The notes below the pieces were generated by a model. The model had not been told where the DNA came from. It ran no database searches and worked only from the letters and a program-made list of their open reading frames with translations. Of a stretch of DNA of 64,000 nt, positions 61,719 through 64,000 are shown one piece after another (the stretch's first letter is position 1; every line of letters begins with the position of its first letter). The DNA is from CAKZQX01 sp034437035. GTDB lineage: Bacteria > Chloroflexota > Chloroflexia > Chloroflexales > Chloroflexaceae. The position numbers and the translations under genes are program-made. The stretch is taken from assembly GCA_034437035.1 (NCBI GenBank), contig DAOTUI010000279.1, forward strand, positions 1 to 64,000. Reading direction: 5' to 3'.

Positions 61719-61929
61719 GTCAGTAACACGAGTTACGCGGTCATTGTCCCAGAAGAGCATGTCGCCTCCGGCAGGGCGGAACAGGACATTCTTTTTCAAG
61801 AAATTTTGGCGCTATGCGCCAAAATTTCTTGAAAAAGATCAAAAAGTACCACGCTGCCGCAGGCGAATCGAGCTTCCATCGGGTGAAACGTCCGGTTTGC
61901 ATGTCAACCGCGTAACTCGTGTCAGTAAG
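61719..61929. repeat. MITE-like element with variable hairpin core, copy 3
   Basis: The clearest copy: inverted ends CAGTAACACGAGTTACGCGG (61721) and CCGCGTAACTCGTGTCAGTA (61908), then CGCCTCCGGCAGGGCGGAA, a perfect 22-bp stem (61791-61812 with 61816-61837, loop TAT) and CTGCCGCAGGCGAA. It is about 211 bases, encodes nothing, and lies between the phosphatase stop and the 5'-truncated surface-protein gene. Confidence 0.85.
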
Positions 61930-61964
61930 GACGTGCTGCTGCGCGTCCGCAGTCCCTTCCATAG

Positions 61965-64000
61965 GCATGCACCGACCCGCGCAATCCCGACAGTGATGGC
62001 GATGGTACGCTGGATGGGCAGGAGACCTACACCAGCGCAGCCGCAACGACCGATGGCGCGGTCACGGTGGCGCTAACCGGCGTCGGCGATGTAGCCCGTA
62101 CCGTTCAGTTCCAGCCGTTAATCTCCAGCACCCTGCTGAGCGGACTGCCCGGCCAGATCACCCCGGCAGTGGATATCACCGCCGACGCGCCCTTCGACAC
62201 CGCCCGGATTACCATGCGCTTTGACCCGGCCCAGGTGCCGAATGGCGACGTAGACAACCTGCGCATCCTCTATTACGACGCGGCGGACCGGGTCTTCAAG
62301 CCCACGGATGGCGCGTATGGCGTGGACGCCGCCGCCGGCATTGCCTGGGCCGAGACCAGCCACTTCACCCCCTTTGTGCTCTTCTCCATTCCCAACTGGA
62401 ACAGCGTCTGGGAGTACACCATGGCGCCCGGGCGGGACAGCACCGACCCGGTGACGACCAGCCTGGATGTGATGCTGGTGCTGGACTCGTCGGGGAGTAT
62501 GACGAGGAACGACCCGCAAGACCTGCGCAAAACGGCGGCGAAGAACTTTATTGACGCACTGCTGGTCGGCGATCAGGTCGGCGTGGTTGACTTTGACTCC
62601 AGTGCCACGCTGCTGCAGAGCCTGACCCCCCTGACGGAGACGGCAAAGGCCGCCGTGGATCAGATCGATAGTTCAGGTGGTACCTGCATTGGCGACGGCA
62701 TTGCGCTGGCAACGCAGGAGATCGTGGCCAACAGCGGTGCCGACCGGCTCAAGGCCCAGATTGTGCTGACCGACGGTGAGGATAGCCCCTCATGTAATCC
62801 CGACTATGCCGCCCTGCTGACCGCTGCCGGCGACGCCGGTATTCAGATCTACACCATCGGGCTGGGGACGGATGTGGACACCGCCCTGCTCCAGCAGATG
62901 GCGGATGATACCGGCGGGCAATACTTCCCCATCAGCAACGCCGACGACCTGCCGGAGGTCTTCCGGCGCATCGCCGAGGGACCGGACCCCGACCAGGACA
63001 CGGACGGCGACGGCCTGCCCGACTGGCTGGAGACGCAGGGCATCCGCCGGGGCAACGGCACCATCGTTACCACCGACCCGAATAACGTGGACACCGATGG
63101 CGATGGCCTCTCCGACGCAGAAGAAGTCGGCACCCTGCAGACGGGACCGGACGGCGACTACTACGATGGCCTCACCGATCCGACCAATGCCGATACGGAT
63201 GGCGATGGTTTGATCGACAGTGACGAAATTTACGGGATTACCGATCCAACCAATGCTGACACCGATAGCGATGGGCTCTCGGATAGTCAGGAACTATTCG
63301 CTGGGTTTGATGCAACCAATGCCAATCCTGACGGTGATACGTTTGGTGACGCTGAAGAATTTGCCCGTGACAGTGATCCGTTTTATTACAACCTGACCGG
63401 TTGGGAATATGCTGCCGCCGTAGTTGCGGGGGTTATTCTGGGTGACGCCGGTCAGAACATGGTGGATCTGGGTCTGCTTAATTCGGCCTACCTGCAGTGT
63501 TTTGGCTATATCGGCGGCTGGCTTGCCAGTGGATTCTTTGTCATTGGTGATATTCGGGATACCCTGGCCTCGCTGATACGTCTGGATGCGTGGGACACCC
63601 TGCTCAACGCGCTAGCCATCATTCCGCTGCTTGGTGATGGTTCGAAAGTTGTGCGAGTTGTAGCCAAATACTTGGAATGGTTTGCGGATCTCAGACCTGC
63701 GCTCGGCCGGTGGTTGTTCAAACAGTTTGCCGATGCACCTGATATTCGTCAGCGTCTTGTCCGCCTCTTGCGGTATACTGATGAACTGTCAGTATTCATT
63801 GCACGCAGTGATGCGGATGAATTGATTGCTGCTGGCAATGATATGTCACGCATTGCCGATGTTTTTATCCGTAACGGTGATAAGTTCAAGCTTTCCACTA
63901 AAGCAAGTAACTCCATTAACTGGTCCGATATAGATTCGCGTGTGAGTCGCCACTGGCCAGGTGTACGTGGTGGACGGTATGCTCAAGCCCGCTCGACTGA
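61965..64000 (+). CDS. 5'-truncated VWA/thrombospondin-3 surface protein with pretoxin-like region
   Basis: A frame open from the stop at 61962-61964 to the window end (678 full codons). It begins in mid-domain with a TSP3 calcium repeat (TDPRNPDSDGDGTLDGQE) and has no start codon or ribosome site; the first in-frame GTG is at 62067. Next come a beta domain, a VWA domain (DVMLVLDSSGSM, VLTDGEDS), five TSP3 repeats (for example DTDGDGLSDAEE), and from about 63390 a hydrophobic region with DIRDTLASLIRLDAWDTLLN and IIPLLGDGSKVV, like the pretoxin part of polymorphic toxins. GC content falls from about 63210 on. It looks like the remnant of a large secreted protein or adhesin/toxin. Confidence 0.75.

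Noticed and set aside
1..64000. tRNA or rRNA genes
   Set aside because: I found no stretch with a convincing cloverleaf (GGTTCGA-type T-arm with matching acceptor) and no rRNA-like sequence; a tRNAscan run would settle it.

Overview
The window is GC-rich bacterial DNA without rRNA or tRNA genes that I could see. Gene content points to Chloroflexota, probably class Chloroflexia. The pointers are a long CRISPR array with GTTTCAATCC-type repeats, an Rpn/DUF4351 nuclease, many REP-like intergenic palindromes, a PASTA kinase, and a mycofactocin locus unlike the actinobacterial layout. This placement is an inference; no marker gene fixes it.

Layout. (1) 18-2847: CRISPR array with 39 repeats that look identical and 38 spacers; no cas genes in the window; a probable leader lies on its right, so it is read leftward. 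(2) 3089-6242, minus strand: NarL-type response regulator, partner histidine kinase and an iron-type alcohol dehydrogenase. (3) 6904-28562, plus strand: a large mycofactocin locus. It holds the precursor mftA, a mycofactocin-type SDR, mftB, a DUF4242 protein, a Gfo/Idh oxidoreductase, an inserted Rpn nuclease, an NDMA-type methanol/alcohol dehydrogenase with a MoxR/VWA pair, a methyltransferase resembling MftM, radical SAM MftC, two FadH/OYE flavoproteins, ETF alpha, a FixC-like ETF:quinone oxidoreductase, a FixX-like ferredoxin, ETF beta, peptidase MftE, and an MftF glycosyltransferase with an extra N-terminal methyltransferase domain. (4) 28.6-36.6 kb: mixed genes including gene fragments, a DUF1330 protein, a PHP phosphoesterase, an orphan ABC ATPase, signal peptidase I, a PASTA kinase, an RNase H-like exonuclease and a nucleoside hydrolase. 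(5) 36.6-54.1 kb: a cell-envelope and polysaccharide region with a methyltransferase, glycosyltransferases, a pseudokinase, a GT39-GH8 fusion next to a cellulose-synthase-like GT2, a secreted CIA30-domain protein, a TrxR-like flavoprotein, MurJ and an LCP protein. (6) 54.2-61.7 kb: biotin ligase, then an ammonium-transporter/sensor-kinase fusion, a single-domain receiver and an RsbU-type phosphatase. (7) 61965 to the window end: a VWA/thrombospondin-3 surface protein whose 5' end is lost next to a repeat element and whose 3' end, lower in GC and pretoxin-like, runs off the window.

How it fits together. The mycofactocin genes encode precursor, maturation (MftB, MftC, MftE), glycosylation and methylation of the cofactor, mycofactocin-dependent dehydrogenases, and an ETF/ETF-QO/ferredoxin module that could pass electrons from the cofactor or the OYE enzymes to the quinone pool. 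No mftD and no mftG is visible.

A family of intergenic elements with conserved outer ends and a hairpin core of different sequence in each copy recurs at 16.4, 31.0, 49.8-50.1 and 61.7 kb. It is, with the mycofactocin-ETF locus, the methyltransferase-MftF fusion and the GT39-GH8 fusion, the most unusual content.
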